Position numbers and translations under genes: made by a program. The notes under the pieces are model-generated. The model was not told the origin of the DNA and searched no databases. It saw only the letters and a program-made list of their open reading frames with translations. A DNA stretch of 56,191 nucleotides from Lactobacillus ultunensis DSM 16047 (GTDB lineage: Bacteria > Bacillota > Bacilli > Lactobacillales > Lactobacillaceae), in contig NZ_AZFO01000011.1 of NCBI RefSeq assembly GCF_001436305.1, forward strand, positions 1 through 56,191. Reading direction: 5' to 3'. Shown here one piece after another: positions 18,501 through 26,981 of this stretch (its first letter is position 1; each line of letters opens with the position of its first letter).

Positions 18501-19085
18501 AATTGTTAAAACCTGCCAACGTGTAAACTTAACGGAAATTACAAGCCATGTTCCATCTTCTTTTTCTAGATTCCAAATATATTCATATGCTCGCATCTTA
18601 TCATCAATATGACGACAATGAATCTCAGAATATTTATTGATTAATTGTAGTGCAAGGTCATATGATTCTTGGGTAAAAGATTGTTTACCAATGATTTTAA
18701 AAGGATCTAATGCGGGTTTAGCTTCTGCAATCGCTTGTTTGACGTTTCTTGAAACCAAATCACGTAATTCAATTTGTTGACTATCAAGAGGCATGCTGTG
18801 TTTTTCCTGTTTTTGTAATTTTTCTGTTGCAAATAGAGATGCAACTTGGTGTTTGCAACGATGTCCCTTTTTAGCCCAAGGACAATCACATTTTAATTCA
18901 GAAGCTCGTCCATTTGGGCGAAGTCGGCCCGAAACATTGTAATAACGACCGATTCCACCTTGAACATGGGCAGCAAAGTGTTCTCCATCATTTCCTAACC
19001 GCACGTCCTGAACCATTTGATTTTCATAATAAATTTCTCCTCGGTCCAAGATACGTTGAGGAAATAGCCTTGTCCAATTAGCCAA
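15543..19085 (-). CDS. SWIM zinc-finger SNF2-family helicase
   Basis: This is a 1180-residue protein. An N-terminal SWIM zinc finger (C66-x-C68 ... C77-x-H79, in ELKCDCPWAKKGHRCKHQ) precedes a long middle region of about 600 residues. The C-terminal SNF2/SF2 motor starts with Walker A ADEMGLGKT at about residue 745. The motor also has the DEAQ box (IIDEAQNIK), LTGTPIENKLSELWSI, KAGGTGINLTSADVVIHYDP and the motif VI arginine in TDRAHRIGQ. Such proteins translocate on double-stranded DNA and are widespread in Firmicutes; the cellular role is unproven, perhaps remodelling of DNA-protein complexes. Length and all motifs are complete. Confidence 0.93.
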   Translation of the reverse strand: MANWTRLFPQRILDRGEIYYENQMVQDVRLGNDGEHFAAHVQGGIGRYYNVSGRLRPNGRASELKCDCPWAKKGHRCKHQVASLFATEKLQKQEKHSMPLDSQQIELRDLVSRNVKQAIAEAKPALDPFKIIGKQSFTQESYDLALQLINKYSEIHCRHIDDKMRAYEYIWNLEKEDGTWLVISVKFTRWQVLTIDFQPNMPTDDQDAATIFALLKFIKEYIKEDPFDITNKAATELLNFYSDPTTQNKTDQIILQAQIDNYGRLPRLSFKLGKEKHLYQIRDLNALVDAIRQQSIVKLGKFFNEPIDPNKMSKDSKRWINLIEKIIDARNLSVYYGNSRDFGAIEIENSIADEVDELLYSGIKLFSGTHLVGYTSDQLDLNIQITEDKGAADVSVEDFPAGTLITGSKKYYGYYKGVWIRYEGITPTYLQELKLHPGDQFRFSKKTVQQFARQILPRFEKSKYVSVTGAKELRASLPPEATFVFSLDYRGGNLLCTARVKYGEKEYELNHNYSANNQRESDLERSTEEVINQYFVDFKEGKYILPNENTDIVADFLDHGIKKLKHIGEVRITANFRSLLRGLKSNMEFGVSVNLTNELLNIDLTDQKFSWEDIQAALKAYQEKQHYFILKNEMLQRTNQPTIEQLAQTLHDMGISFKDFIHGKLQIPAYRAFYFAKQMRDANALHFSSNSAFKQLIADLSKNHLKKNKLPVSLQTVLRPYQKEGFNWLSTIVNYNFGGLLADEMGLGKTLQIIALLLSRKEQISSNLPSLVVAPASVIYNWQAELQKFAPHLSVCILDGNKNKREKMLMESPKYDLYISSYQSLNHDLESYDNLTFDLQIIDEAQNIKNHEAITAKSVKVIKAHHKLALTGTPIENKLSELWSIFDYLMPGFLGSYLDFKKKFEIPIVKKKDEDAEALLSNMIMPFTLRRLKKNVLLDLPAKDEQVILVKMNKKQEGLYQLQTQKLIAQLNGQEETDFKKSRFEIFAQIIKLREICCDPRLLYENYHGKSNKLITTVDLIKTNLENGHKILLFSQFTSMLEILQSKLKKAKIPLFMLTGSTPKEKRQEYIREFNTMEQPGVFLISLKAGGTGINLTSADVVIHYDPWWNLAAENQATDRAHRIGQKHSVKVYKMVTKNTIEERIIKLQQKKAELAQAILGNSNISNAAISKADLLRILD

Positions 19086-19195
19086 TTTGACTCCTCCTTG
19101 ATTTTATTAGTTATTGATTAAGATACTACATAATAGTAAATAAAATCTATAAAGAAGGATATAATTGAGTTAAGCAATAGAACGAGGTACGAAAC

Positions 19196-19486
19196 ATGTT
19201 AGTAAGAAGAATTATTAAAACTACTTTCTTTTGTGGCCTAGGTCTAGTAATTGGTAAAACAATCAGTGAGCAGAAGCATAAAAACGATATTAAAAAAATA
19301 TTGAGTGCTAATTATATGGATGATCATACTAAAGTTGAACTAATGCAAGATCTGAATGGTATTGAAATTGATCACAAGAGGCAGTTAAAAGAAATAAATT
19401 TGAATAAAGTAAAAGACAATCTAAATGTAGCCAAGAATAAATCTTTGTTAGTTGCTAAGAATGTGGCGAAAAAGTTAGTTAAATAA
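19196..19486 (+). CDS. hypothetical small membrane-anchored protein
   Basis: This 96-residue protein opens with a short hydrophobic stretch (TTFFCGLGLVIGKTI) resembling a single N-terminal membrane anchor, followed by a charged helical region rich in Lys and Asn. GAGG precedes the ATG at good distance. It is monocistronic: its promoter lies in the divergent gap to the SNF2 gene and it ends in a very strong terminator. No family is recognised. A YtxH-like helical envelope protein is one guess, based only on the layout. Confidence 0.6.
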   Translation: MLVRRIIKTTFFCGLGLVIGKTISEQKHKNDIKKILSANYMDDHTKVELMQDLNGIEIDHKRQLKEINLNKVKDNLNVAKNKSLLVAKNVAKKLVK

Positions 19487-19489
19487 TGC

Positions 19490-19534
19490 AATAGCATCCC
19501 CAAATCAACTTAATCGGGGGATGCTATTTTTTCG
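19490..19534 (+). terminator. strong intrinsic terminator
   Basis: Perfect 12-bp arms AATAGCATCCCC (19490-19501) and GGGGATGCTATT (19517-19528) followed by TTTT. Confidence 0.93.
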
Positions 19535-19670
19535 TTTTTTTCAAGCATTTTGTTATTAACAAATGAGTAGATCCTTTTATAATATGGTTGTAAGTAGTAC
19601 CGTATTATCACTTTTGCTTATAATTCAATACGATAATGTAAATGAAACACAACTAGATAGGAGTAATAAA

Positions 19671-20252
19671 ATGACTCAGCAATTTGAAAAATTAACTGCT
19701 GAAGATTTGGATTGCTATAGAGAATTGTTTTCTGGCATTACCAGAAAATTTCAGCGGTTTTGTTATAGTAACTTCTACATTTTTAATGTTCAAAAGACTA
19801 TCAAGGTTCTAAAAATTTATCGAGAATGGCTCTTGTCCCAAGAAAATACTAACTTCGGGGAATTATATCAGAAATTTTGGAAACAGTTTGAAATGGATAT
19901 TACTGCTGTTTCTTTATTGCTTTTACCTAAAGGACATAATAAGGAACAAGAAATTGAACATATTACTCGTTTAATTGAGCAAATCGATGAGTTAGGCACA
20001 TCTTATATTTTCATTGATGTACAAAGTAATTCTGTAGGTTTTGCAACCAATAATTTTATTTATCCGGCTTCACGGGATAGTTTTAAAAAGGTCTTACAGC
20101 GTAGTCAGAAAGAAAAAAATATTGAATACTGTAATTGGATTAAAGCATATTTGGACACTTACCCGGAGCTTTACCCAGATGTTGATAAATTAGTTGCATT
20201 TTTTGATGACAATGAAAAAGATCTAGACATTAATTCAAATTTAACTAATTAA
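19671..20252 (+). CDS. hypothetical protein
   Basis: The start is the ATG at 19671 because AGGAG sits seven bases upstream. The longer frame from 19563 runs through the promoter region. The product is 193 residues, soluble and mostly helical with an acidic C-terminus (DDNEKDLDINSN). Aromatic-rich helices (KFQRFCYSNFYIF, YQKFWKQFEMD) and an IFIDVQSNSVGFATNNFIYP strand are the main features. I do not recognise the family. It stands alone between the terminator at 19490-19534 and a convergent AEC carrier gene. Confidence 0.6.
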   Translation: MTQQFEKLTAEDLDCYRELFSGITRKFQRFCYSNFYIFNVQKTIKVLKIYREWLLSQENTNFGELYQKFWKQFEMDITAVSLLLLPKGHNKEQEIEHITRLIEQIDELGTSYIFIDVQSNSVGFATNNFIYPASRDSFKKVLQRSQKEKNIEYCNWIKAYLDTYPELYPDVDKLVAFFDDNEKDLDINSNLTN

Positions 20253-20262
20253 ACGAAAAATA

Positions 20263-21216
20263 TTAAAAAAAGTGTGTTATATAACCTCTTTTTCTGTTAC
20301 AATAACAATTCAAAACAACGACATTAGTTGCGTAGTCAACGTCTCCATGGGCTTCATTAACCAAAATCGGCAAAATTGACAAAGCTGGTGTAGCTGCTTG
20401 TACGATGAAGGTTTGTCCCATTAGGAATGGCACATTTAGTCTCATAGCTGGTGCGAGTGTTTGAATCAGTAAAAACATGATGACTGGTGCCAGAACAAAT
20501 CTACCAATTAATGCAAAAACTGTATCCTTGTCAAAATGGATACTCTTAAGACCAGAATCAGCTAAAACAATACCAATATAAATTAGTGATAAAGGCGTAA
20601 CCAAATTACCCACATAGGTTAGAGTATCGTTTACAAATGTTGGCAGTTTTAGATCAGTTAAAAGCCAAAGAATAGCAACAATAAAACCAACTAATGGCAT
20701 GGGCAACAGTTTTTTCAAATCAATCTTGTTCTTGCTCTTCTTAGTCACAGTAGGATCATCGTTTTTAATTAAGAATACACCAAATGCCCAAGTTGAAACT
20801 GTATTAATTACATAGTAAATCAAGAAGTATGGCATTGCTTTATTACCAAAAAGAGCGATATTCAATGGCATGCCAATAAAAATAGTATTGGCGTTAGCAA
20901 CTGTATTAATAAAAGTACCACGACGGCCAACTTTAACTTTAATGACCTTGACCATAATAAAGGCTGCAAGATACGAAATAACCACTCCGATAACTGGTAC
21001 AATCATGTCCTCCAACAAATTCATTAAGCTTGATCGTGTTAAATTATTCTGCACCGAGATAAAGATAGAAGCTGGCAAAGCTATTTGAGTAATCAGCCGA
21101 GAAATGTCACCGGAAAATGAATCTGCAAACCAATGCTTTTTTCGCAAAACATATCCGAGTAGCATCATTAAAACAATGACAACAACGCTGGATATGGATG
21201 ACAGAAATATTGTCAA
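20263..21216 (-). CDS. AEC (auxin efflux carrier) family transporter, altered C-terminus
   Basis: This 317-residue membrane protein of the AEC/malate-efflux type has paired half-repeats of five helices. The start is a TTG preceded by GAGGGGG, which gives the expected N-terminus. A VANANTIFIGMPLN motif around residue 110 and the corresponding crossover in the second half (ATPALSILPILV) are typical. After YATNVVVL the sequence becomes NCYCNRKRGYITHFF, not a membrane helix as in relatives; a neighbouring frame gives a more hydrophobic IVIVT. A frameshift has probably removed the last helix. Substrates are often organic acids, but none can be named. Confidence 0.8.
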   Translation of the reverse strand: MTIFLSSISSVVVIVLMMLLGYVLRKKHWFADSFSGDISRLITQIALPASIFISVQNNLTRSSLMNLLEDMIVPVIGVVISYLAAFIMVKVIKVKVGRRGTFINTVANANTIFIGMPLNIALFGNKAMPYFLIYYVINTVSTWAFGVFLIKNDDPTVTKKSKNKIDLKKLLPMPLVGFIVAILWLLTDLKLPTFVNDTLTYVGNLVTPLSLIYIGIVLADSGLKSIHFDKDTVFALIGRFVLAPVIMFLLIQTLAPAMRLNVPFLMGQTFIVQAATPALSILPILVNEAHGDVDYATNVVVLNCYCNRKRGYITHFF

Positions 21217-21337
21217 TTTATATCCCCCTCATATAAATAAAAATTAAGTTAATTAAGGCTTTACATATATAATCTATATATGCATAGTATTTATACCATG
21301 GATTTCTATTTTTACAAGAGAAAATATTCTTATAGAC

Positions 21338-21377
21338 AAAAAGACTTGGTGTATTTTCATACATCAAGTCTTTTTTT
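21338..21377 (-). terminator. intrinsic terminator of the oppA-like gene
   Basis: AAAAAGACTTGGTGTA pairs with TACATCAAGTCTTTTT. The arms overlap the stop codon region of the minus-strand gene. T runs exist in both directions. Confidence 0.82.
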
Positions 21378-22995
21378 ATTTCATTCGCACATTCCAGTAG
21401 TAAGCCACATTACCATATGGTGAAAGTTGGAATCCCTTAACTCTTGAGTTAAGAAGATATGAAGCTCCACCTTGATAAAGTGGTACTGCAAACGCATCTT
21501 TCTTAATCAACTGATTCTCAGCTGCAATCAAAGCATTTAATCTTTGACTAGGTTTAGTAGCGTAAGTTGAACGAGCTAAATCAATCTGATGCCAGAAGTT
21601 CTGATTGTGATAATCTTGTTCTAAGTTAAATAATCCACCAACCGTCAAGAAATCAAGTGGATCCTCATAACTAGGCTGCCAAGTACCATAAACAAAATCA
21701 TAATTATGATTTGTAGTATTTGAAAGACGTGATTTTATAGGAATTGAACGCACATTAATGTTCAATCCAGGTAAATTCTTCATTAAGTTACTTTGGATAA
21801 ATTCGCCTACTCGTTTAGCATCATCGATATCTGAAGTAAGTAACTCCAAGGTAATCTTCTTCTTACCCAACTGTTTTTGAGCAATCTTCCATTCCTTTTG
21901 CGCATCTTTTACATTATAAGTAACCATGTCACCAGCATCTTTACGATAATCATTACCAGTATTTTTATCTGTAATGAAGTTAGCAGCAACGATACCATTA
22001 GAAGGACGACCAGCATGAAGAATAGTATTAACCAGTTGCTTCTTGTTGATAGCCTGACTAATGGCTCTTCTAACATGAACATTACTAGTTGCCCTTCTCT
22101 TAAGATTAAAGGTCATATAGCCATTAGTTGGTGTAATGACAGAATGATAATTCTTATTGTTTTGATACTGTTTAACAAAGTCTGAAGAAAGTGGAACATA
22201 GTCAAGACTATTGCTTCTGAACAGGTTAACCCCGGTTGAGGTAGTTTGAACAACTTGCACATTTACCTTATCCAAATGAACTATCCTTTTATTCCAGTAG
22301 TTCTTATTTTTAACTAAAGTCCATTTCAAGTTTGAACCGGTCCAGCCTTTAACAGTAAATGGACCGTTATAAACTAAACGTTTGCTGTTGGTGCCATACT
22401 TACTACCATTTTGTTTAACGACCTTACTATCTTGAGGATAGAATTGAGCACCAACAAGAATTTCAGGCAAATATGGAATTGGGTTAGCTAAAGTCACTTG
22501 TAAACGATATTTGCCTAAAGCTTTTATACCTAAACTGCTTGGACTAGCCTTTCCTTTAGTAATTTGATTACCATTTTTTATAATTGTAAAACTATCACTA
22601 TCCAATGATGAATTCTTAGGATCAACCGTTCTACGCCAACTTGTAACATAATCTTTAGCGGTTACTGGATCTCCATTTGACCATTTAGCATCTTTACGTA
22701 AATCAAAAGTATAAACTTTTTGATTCTTTGAAACACTAACCTTTGTTGCACCTGCCAGTTTTGCATGATTTTTCTTATCAAAACGGTAAAGACCTTCCAT
22801 TGAGTTTTGCAAGACTTCAGAGCTTGTCGTGTCACCATACTTACTGGAGTCTAAAGTCGAGATCTCATTGTTAGCAGCAGTGTTCATAACTTGCTTATTG
22901 AATGACGAGGGATTTCCCGAGTTGGAACAAGCTGCTAACGCCCCTGCAGCTGTTATAACTAATAATCCCGTTAGAAACTTCTTTTTAGTCTTCAC
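21376..22995 (-). CDS. oligopeptide ABC transporter substrate-binding lipoprotein (OppA-like)
   Basis: This 539-residue SBP_bac_5 protein has a lipoprotein signal ending in the lipobox LAAC at Cys23, so it is anchored outside the membrane. The family entry ISTLDSSKYGDTTSSEVLQN and GLYRFDKKN follow. The dipeptide-binding region WSNGDPVTAKDYVTSWRR and the late QPSYEDPLDF are classic OppA landmarks. It binds peptides for an ABC importer. No permease or ATPase genes lie next to it, so it is an orphan binding protein that would feed an Opp system encoded elsewhere. Length is normal. Confidence 0.93.
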   Translation of the reverse strand: MKTKKKFLTGLLVITAAGALAACSNSGNPSSFNKQVMNTAANNEISTLDSSKYGDTTSSEVLQNSMEGLYRFDKKNHAKLAGATKVSVSKNQKVYTFDLRKDAKWSNGDPVTAKDYVTSWRRTVDPKNSSLDSDSFTIIKNGNQITKGKASPSSLGIKALGKYRLQVTLANPIPYLPEILVGAQFYPQDSKVVKQNGSKYGTNSKRLVYNGPFTVKGWTGSNLKWTLVKNKNYWNKRIVHLDKVNVQVVQTTSTGVNLFRSNSLDYVPLSSDFVKQYQNNKNYHSVITPTNGYMTFNLKRRATSNVHVRRAISQAINKKQLVNTILHAGRPSNGIVAANFITDKNTGNDYRKDAGDMVTYNVKDAQKEWKIAQKQLGKKKITLELLTSDIDDAKRVGEFIQSNLMKNLPGLNINVRSIPIKSRLSNTTNHNYDFVYGTWQPSYEDPLDFLTVGGLFNLEQDYHNQNFWHQIDLARSTYATKPSQRLNALIAAENQLIKKDAFAVPLYQGGASYLLNSRVKGFQLSPYGNVAYYWNVRMK

Positions 22996-23091
22996 AACTT
23001 TCCCTCCTTAACTTTTATAAAGTAAGTATAGCTAATTAAAAGTAAGAAGTAAAATAATTTTTAGTTCTGAAAATCATAATTAATACTTATT

Positions 23092-23131
23092 AAAAAGAGT
23101 TAATTCATCAATTTGAATTAGCTCTTCTTTA
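23092..23131 (-). terminator. intrinsic terminator
   Basis: AAAGAGTTAATTC and GAATTAGCTCTTCTTT pair with minor mismatches. A T run on the minus strand fits the end of the 23139 hydrolase gene. Confidence 0.8.
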
Positions 23132-23138
23132 TAACATA

Positions 23139-24095
23139 CTATTTTAGATTTTCTTTGAAGAAACTCTCTAATTTATCAAATGGAATCTTATCTACTCGAT
23201 CGTATAAATCAATATGTTCACAATCCTTAACAATGTATTTTTCTTTAGGTTCCTTGGCCAAATCATAAGCATGTTCAGAGAATGAACGGGAATGAGCTTT
23301 ATCACCATAAACGAAAAGTATAGGACGTGGGGAAATTTCATTAATATAATTCAAAGCTGAAAATTGCATCATTGCTAAGTTTGAAGTAGTAGTAAAACCG
23401 CCGCGAGCATTGTGATGCCAACCGCGAGGGACTGCATAGAAACGATCCCACTCATTAGAAATTGGATCTTTTTTGGGCAAGGCATCAACATTAGGATATG
23501 GTTTGGTTGGAAAACTTGGCTTATATTCAGGTAAACCATTAGCAAAATCTGTCCAGCGTTGCTCCGATAATTGATCCTTCATTTTACGCAATTGTTCTTC
23601 AGAAGGATGCATCATATCACGAACACCAGTAATATCGTACATTGAGGTTGTAGCAACTGCCTTAATTCTAGTATCAACAGATGCAGCTGAAAGTGAGAAA
23701 CCACCTGAACCACAAATACCGATGACACCAATTTTATCGCGATCTACGAAAGGTACGCTAACGCCTAAAAAGTCGACACCGGCACTAAAACTTTCTGCAA
23801 ATAATTCTGGTGAAGAGACATGTCTTGGTTCACCACTAGATTCTCCCATGTATACTTGATCAAAGGTTAAAACAACAAAACCACGAGGTGTCAATTCATT
23901 TGCATAAACACAGGGGCCCTGCTCTTTGGTACCACCATAGGGAGCACCAACAACTAAAGCTGGCAGTTCTTCACCACGTTTTAAATCTTTGGGATAATAA
24001 AGATCACCAACAATTTTCATTCCGTAACGATTGTTAAAGTGAACATGATCTCGCTTAACACCATCTTTTAAATCAGCAATATAACCGTATGCCAT
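23139..24095 (-). CDS. alpha/beta hydrolase (COG1073-like), Ser elbow
   Basis: This 318-residue cytoplasmic alpha/beta hydrolase has no signal peptide. The strand FVVLTFDQVYMGESSGEPR and the elbow IGICGSGGFSL (around residue 130, Ser in CGSGG) are conserved in a family related to dienelactone and acyl hydrolases. A possible catalytic Asp lies in VYGDKAHSRSFSEH and His in CEHIDLYD. It is a close paralogue of the gene at 28102-29112: both share the opening NRYG, the DLYD-x-DKIPFDK ending and the same length class, but they differ at the elbow. The substrate is unknown. Confidence 0.82.
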   Translation of the reverse strand: MAYGYIADLKDGVKRDHVHFNNRYGMKIVGDLYYPKDLKRGEELPALVVGAPYGGTKEQGPCVYANELTPRGFVVLTFDQVYMGESSGEPRHVSSPELFAESFSAGVDFLGVSVPFVDRDKIGVIGICGSGGFSLSAASVDTRIKAVATTSMYDITGVRDMMHPSEEQLRKMKDQLSEQRWTDFANGLPEYKPSFPTKPYPNVDALPKKDPISNEWDRFYAVPRGWHHNARGGFTTTSNLAMMQFSALNYINEISPRPILFVYGDKAHSRSFSEHAYDLAKEPKEKYIVKDCEHIDLYDRVDKIPFDKLESFFKENLK

Positions 24096-24202
24096 AAATT
24101 TTCCTCCTTATTTTCTTTATTTTTCTATACTTTATTATTACTTGATTTAATGATTTAGACCAATATATATTAAGCATAGGATTTCATAACTGTAAGCTAT
24201 AG

Positions 24203-24229
24203 AAAAAGAGCTTTGAAAAATCAAAGCTC
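24203..24229 (-). terminator. intrinsic terminator at the end of the 24.2-24.5 kb non-coding RNA region
   Basis: GAGCTTTGA (24208-24216) and TCAAAGCTC (24221-24229) form a perfect 9-bp stem. On the minus strand it is followed by five T residues. Confidence 0.88.
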
Positions 24230-24495
24230 CATCCTTGCTCAGAAAGATTTAGCAACTGTAGATCTAATTTTAAATATGATAATAATATGATTTGTTAGTT
24301 GACTGGAATTAGTAAAAATGAATTGGGATATGCATTTTTTATCTTTTCTCAAAATTGTGTTATATATGAATAAAACTGAACTTCGTCTTATTATTTAATA
24401 AGACAGAAGATTAGGCTTGAACTATAATTCAACATGAGGATCAGTTTGCCGAATTAATAATAGAATAAAAGATTGAACATCTTCTGAGCAAGGAT
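24203..24495 (-). ncRNA. candidate structured RNA or long structured 3' UTR
   Basis: No gene lies here. On the minus strand the segment opens with ATCCTTGCTCAGAA, four bases after the DUF915 stop codon, and closes with the exact complement TTCTGAGCAAGGAT about 250 bases later. The terminator at 24203-24229 follows at once. Inside are a hairpin built on AATAAGAC/GTCTTATT extended by CTTC/GAAG, and a TTGAA/TTCAA hairpin. A long-range closing stem next to a terminator is the plan of many small regulatory RNAs. No known RNA family was recognised, and a MITE-like relic is possible. Confidence 0.4.
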
Positions 24496-24499
24496 ATTT

Positions 24500-25393
24500 T
24501 TATCTCCAGATAAAGTTAACTAAAGCTCTGTTCACTTTTGCATTATTATGTAAAGCACTATGCTGACCACCACGTCCACGAATCATTAATTCACGATAAG
24601 ACTTTGCACGACCATTGATTAAGTATTTCAAAGATCTAGCTGAAGCATTAGTTACGTCACCGTCTGAGTTAGTGCCGTTTTCCAAGTTACCATAGATGTT
24701 CAATATTCTTGTTTCGCGTGGGAATGTCTTTCTTAAACTAAGTAAGGCGCGATATTCAGGTTGCATACGACTTGGTTTCCCAGTTTTAGAATTGATCTTA
24801 GTCACATTTGGTTCATCATCTTCACCAACGATGCCGTCATAGTGGCCAGCCATTGACACCCAGTGATTAATTCTTGGGAAATCTTTTTGATTGTGAAAAC
24901 GACGCAAATAATTTGTAAATTCTAAGTTACCCATTGAATGAGAAACTACATTGATTGAACGATAACCATACTTCTTATTTACAACATTGATTGCGTTTCT
25001 AACATATCGTGCACCAGTGGTGTAGTACGCGTTTGTGTATGAACCTTTAGCATTTGTTAATTTATTGTCTGCAAAATTAACTTCAATCAAAGGATTTTTA
25101 GCTCTTTTACTGATCTTTCCTAATAATTTTGCATGACCATTTTTACTAACATTCACACGAACCACGGTATTGGATACACCAGCCTGTCTGATTGCTGCTG
25201 TCATCTTTTCTTCAGCGTGATAGCTACTGCCCCAACCATGGAAGAAAAATGTTGGGGTAACTTTGTTATTTACTTTAACTTTTTCAATAGTTTGGACTTT
25301 ATTTTGTTGGTAGTTTTGCAAGCTAAAATAACCACCTACCGCTATAATCACGACTAAAATAAGTCCTAACCACCAATAAAATTTTCTTTTCAT
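24500..25393 (-). CDS. DUF915 alpha/beta hydrolase, membrane-anchored
   Basis: This 297-residue protein has an N-terminal hydrophobic segment (residues about 5-24) without a lipobox, so it is probably an outward-facing anchored enzyme. The hydrolase core shows the oxyanion strand PTFFFHGWGSS, the nucleophile elbow VSHSMGNLEF, an acidic residue in NGTNSDGDVTNAS and the catalytic His in GQHSALHNN. This order fits DUF915 cell-surface hydrolases of lactobacilli and streptococci. The substrate is unknown. It is the third gene of a run with a cyclophilin-like lipoprotein and an esterase-like lipoprotein, and ends next to the structured region at 24203-24495. Confidence 0.87.
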   Translation of the reverse strand: MKRKFYWWLGLILVVIIAVGGYFSLQNYQQNKVQTIEKVKVNNKVTPTFFFHGWGSSYHAEEKMTAAIRQAGVSNTVVRVNVSKNGHAKLLGKISKRAKNPLIEVNFADNKLTNAKGSYTNAYYTTGARYVRNAINVVNKKYGYRSINVVSHSMGNLEFTNYLRRFHNQKDFPRINHWVSMAGHYDGIVGEDDEPNVTKINSKTGKPSRMQPEYRALLSLRKTFPRETRILNIYGNLENGTNSDGDVTNASARSLKYLINGRAKSYRELMIRGRGGQHSALHNNAKVNRALVNFIWR

Positions 25394-25414
25394 AGAATCC
25401 TTCTTTTATATTTC

Positions 25415-26314
25415 TTATTTTAATTTATTAACAAAATTGTCCATATATTTAATTGCTTGATTACGATCATCACCAGCAAAATCATGTCCAGCATTAGGCA
25501 AAACCTTGAATTGGGCGTACTTAAAGTTATGAGCAGCCTGACGAGAATAATGGATCGGAACAATATCATCTTGTTGACCGTGAACTATTAACACTGGACC
25601 ACTGAATTTAGTAGCGGCTTGAGTGATATCCATGTTAAACAAGTGCTTAAAATAAATTTTGCCAAGTGAAAAGTCAAATAAATCAACTTCTTTAGGTACA
25701 TCATTATAAGATTTATACTGTCTTTGAGCATTTGCAGTGATTGAAAAGGCTGGATACATTAAAACCAATGCATCGATGTTTTTGGAATGCCTTGAAGCAG
25801 TCAAAGCGCTCACTGCTCCACCTTGACTGGCCCCAACTAGAAGAATATGGTTTCTAATGACATCTTGCCTATTGCTGACCGCCTTAATTACTGCTAGCAA
25901 ATCTCTTTCTTCAGTAAAAATAGACATTTGTGTCGATTTACGACCAATGCTTTGTCCACCTATAGATCCGCCAGGAAAATCATATGTAAAAGTGAAATAT
26001 CCTTTATGAGCCAAATTTTTAGCATATGGTTCCATTTGTTCATAATTGCCACCCAATCCATGAGATAAAATAGCAACTTTCATTTTTCCTTTATAATTCT
26101 TGGGCATGTGAATGTGACCATAAATAGTTTCCCGACCATTTTTAATATGCCAAGTTTTGGTATAAATCTGATAATGATTTTGCACTTTCTTATTTATTCT
26201 TACTGAACTGCTGGTCTTTTTGGCTGAAGACGTTTCAGCTTGATTGGCACAAGCGATAGTTGAAAAACTAGTAGCTGCAATCACTGTGCAGGCAAATAAT
26301 TTCTTACTTTTCAT
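25415..26314 (-). CDS. cinnamoyl-esterase-like alpha/beta hydrolase lipoprotein
   Basis: This 299-residue protein has a signal peptide ending in a probable lipobox TIAC at Cys23. The core resembles the cinnamoyl/feruloyl esterase fold of lactobacilli: ILSHGLGGNYEQ, then YDFPGGSIGGQS, the Ser elbow VGASQGGAVSAL, acid HGQQDDIVP and His NAGHDFAG. The triad is complete. Intracellular homologues act on phenolic esters; the export signal here is unusual and suggests it works at the cell surface. It sits in a three-gene run, 20-22 bases from each neighbour. Confidence 0.85.
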   Translation of the reverse strand: MKSKKLFACTVIAATSFSTIACANQAETSSAKKTSSSVRINKKVQNHYQIYTKTWHIKNGRETIYGHIHMPKNYKGKMKVAILSHGLGGNYEQMEPYAKNLAHKGYFTFTYDFPGGSIGGQSIGRKSTQMSIFTEERDLLAVIKAVSNRQDVIRNHILLVGASQGGAVSALTASRHSKNIDALVLMYPAFSITANAQRQYKSYNDVPKEVDLFDFSLGKIYFKHLFNMDITQAATKFSGPVLIVHGQQDDIVPIHYSRQAAHNFKYAQFKVLPNAGHDFAGDDRNQAIKYMDNFVNKLK

Positions 26315-26334
26315 ATTAACTGCTCCAGGCTCTA

Positions 26335-26880
26335 CTATTTAGCTTGATTAATTCTAACTTCAATGTTATTACCCATATTCTTTATTACGTTTGCATAATT
26401 TTTAGACGTAAACTTACCAATTATATGGATGCCATCATAGTAACTTTCGGTTCCATAATAAAAAACAATTCTTTGATCTGGTGACCAATAACCAATCACA
26501 CCTTTAGTACCTTCATGCCCACGTGGCATCCCTTTTGTTGGTAATGAATGATGCAAATCAGCAATTTTTTCTGGGAAGCCGGACATAAAGTCTCGGAATG
26601 ACATAGTCTTTGGTAATTCCTTGGCGAACGCTTTAGCCGCAGACGAATTATTTAATTCAGCATGAAGAGTTTGACCATTAATTGTAATTTTTAGCTTGGT
26701 CGTTTGTTTGACGGACTTAGTCTTTTTATGTTTTCTTACTTTTTTTGTCTTCTTAGTATGTTTGACAACCTTTTTGGCTGAAACTTGCGTAGTTGGAGTT
26801 GCATTATTGTTTGAGCAAGCAGTAGTAAAACCAATTGCTGCCAAAGTTGCAATTACAGCTGGAATAAAATGTTTTTTCAT
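26335..26880 (-). CDS. cyclophilin-like domain lipoprotein
   Basis: I start at the ATG ending at 26880 (181 residues) because AAAGGGG lies eight bases upstream; the alternative ATG at 26898 lies inside that site. The signal peptide ends in a lipobox TTAC (Cys22), followed by a Lys-rich linker. From about residue 65 a cyclophilin-like fold (PF18050 type) is visible: LKITINGQTLHAELNNSSAA, FAKELPKTMSFRDF and VFYYGTESYYDGIHIIGKF. Such domains bind small ligands and lack isomerase residues. It heads the run with the two surface hydrolases that follow. Confidence 0.8.
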   Translation of the reverse strand: MKKHFIPAVIATLAAIGFTTACSNNNATPTTQVSAKKVVKHTKKTKKVRKHKKTKSVKQTTKLKITINGQTLHAELNNSSAAKAFAKELPKTMSFRDFMSGFPEKIADLHHSLPTKGMPRGHEGTKGVIGYWSPDQRIVFYYGTESYYDGIHIIGKFTSKNYANVIKNMGNNIEVRINQAK

Positions 26881-26981
26881 AGTTATGTCCCCTTTCATTG
26901 ATTAATTAAATTCTAGTGGGGATCACTTACTATGTTAAATACTTATTTTATTAGGTACTCTATAACTAAAAATTATGGCTT

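Noticed and set aside
24231-24495. Transposon (MITE) bounded by 14-bp inverted repeats
   Set aside because: No target-site duplication is visible at the borders and a terminator abuts one arm; kept instead as an RNA candidate, though not excluded.
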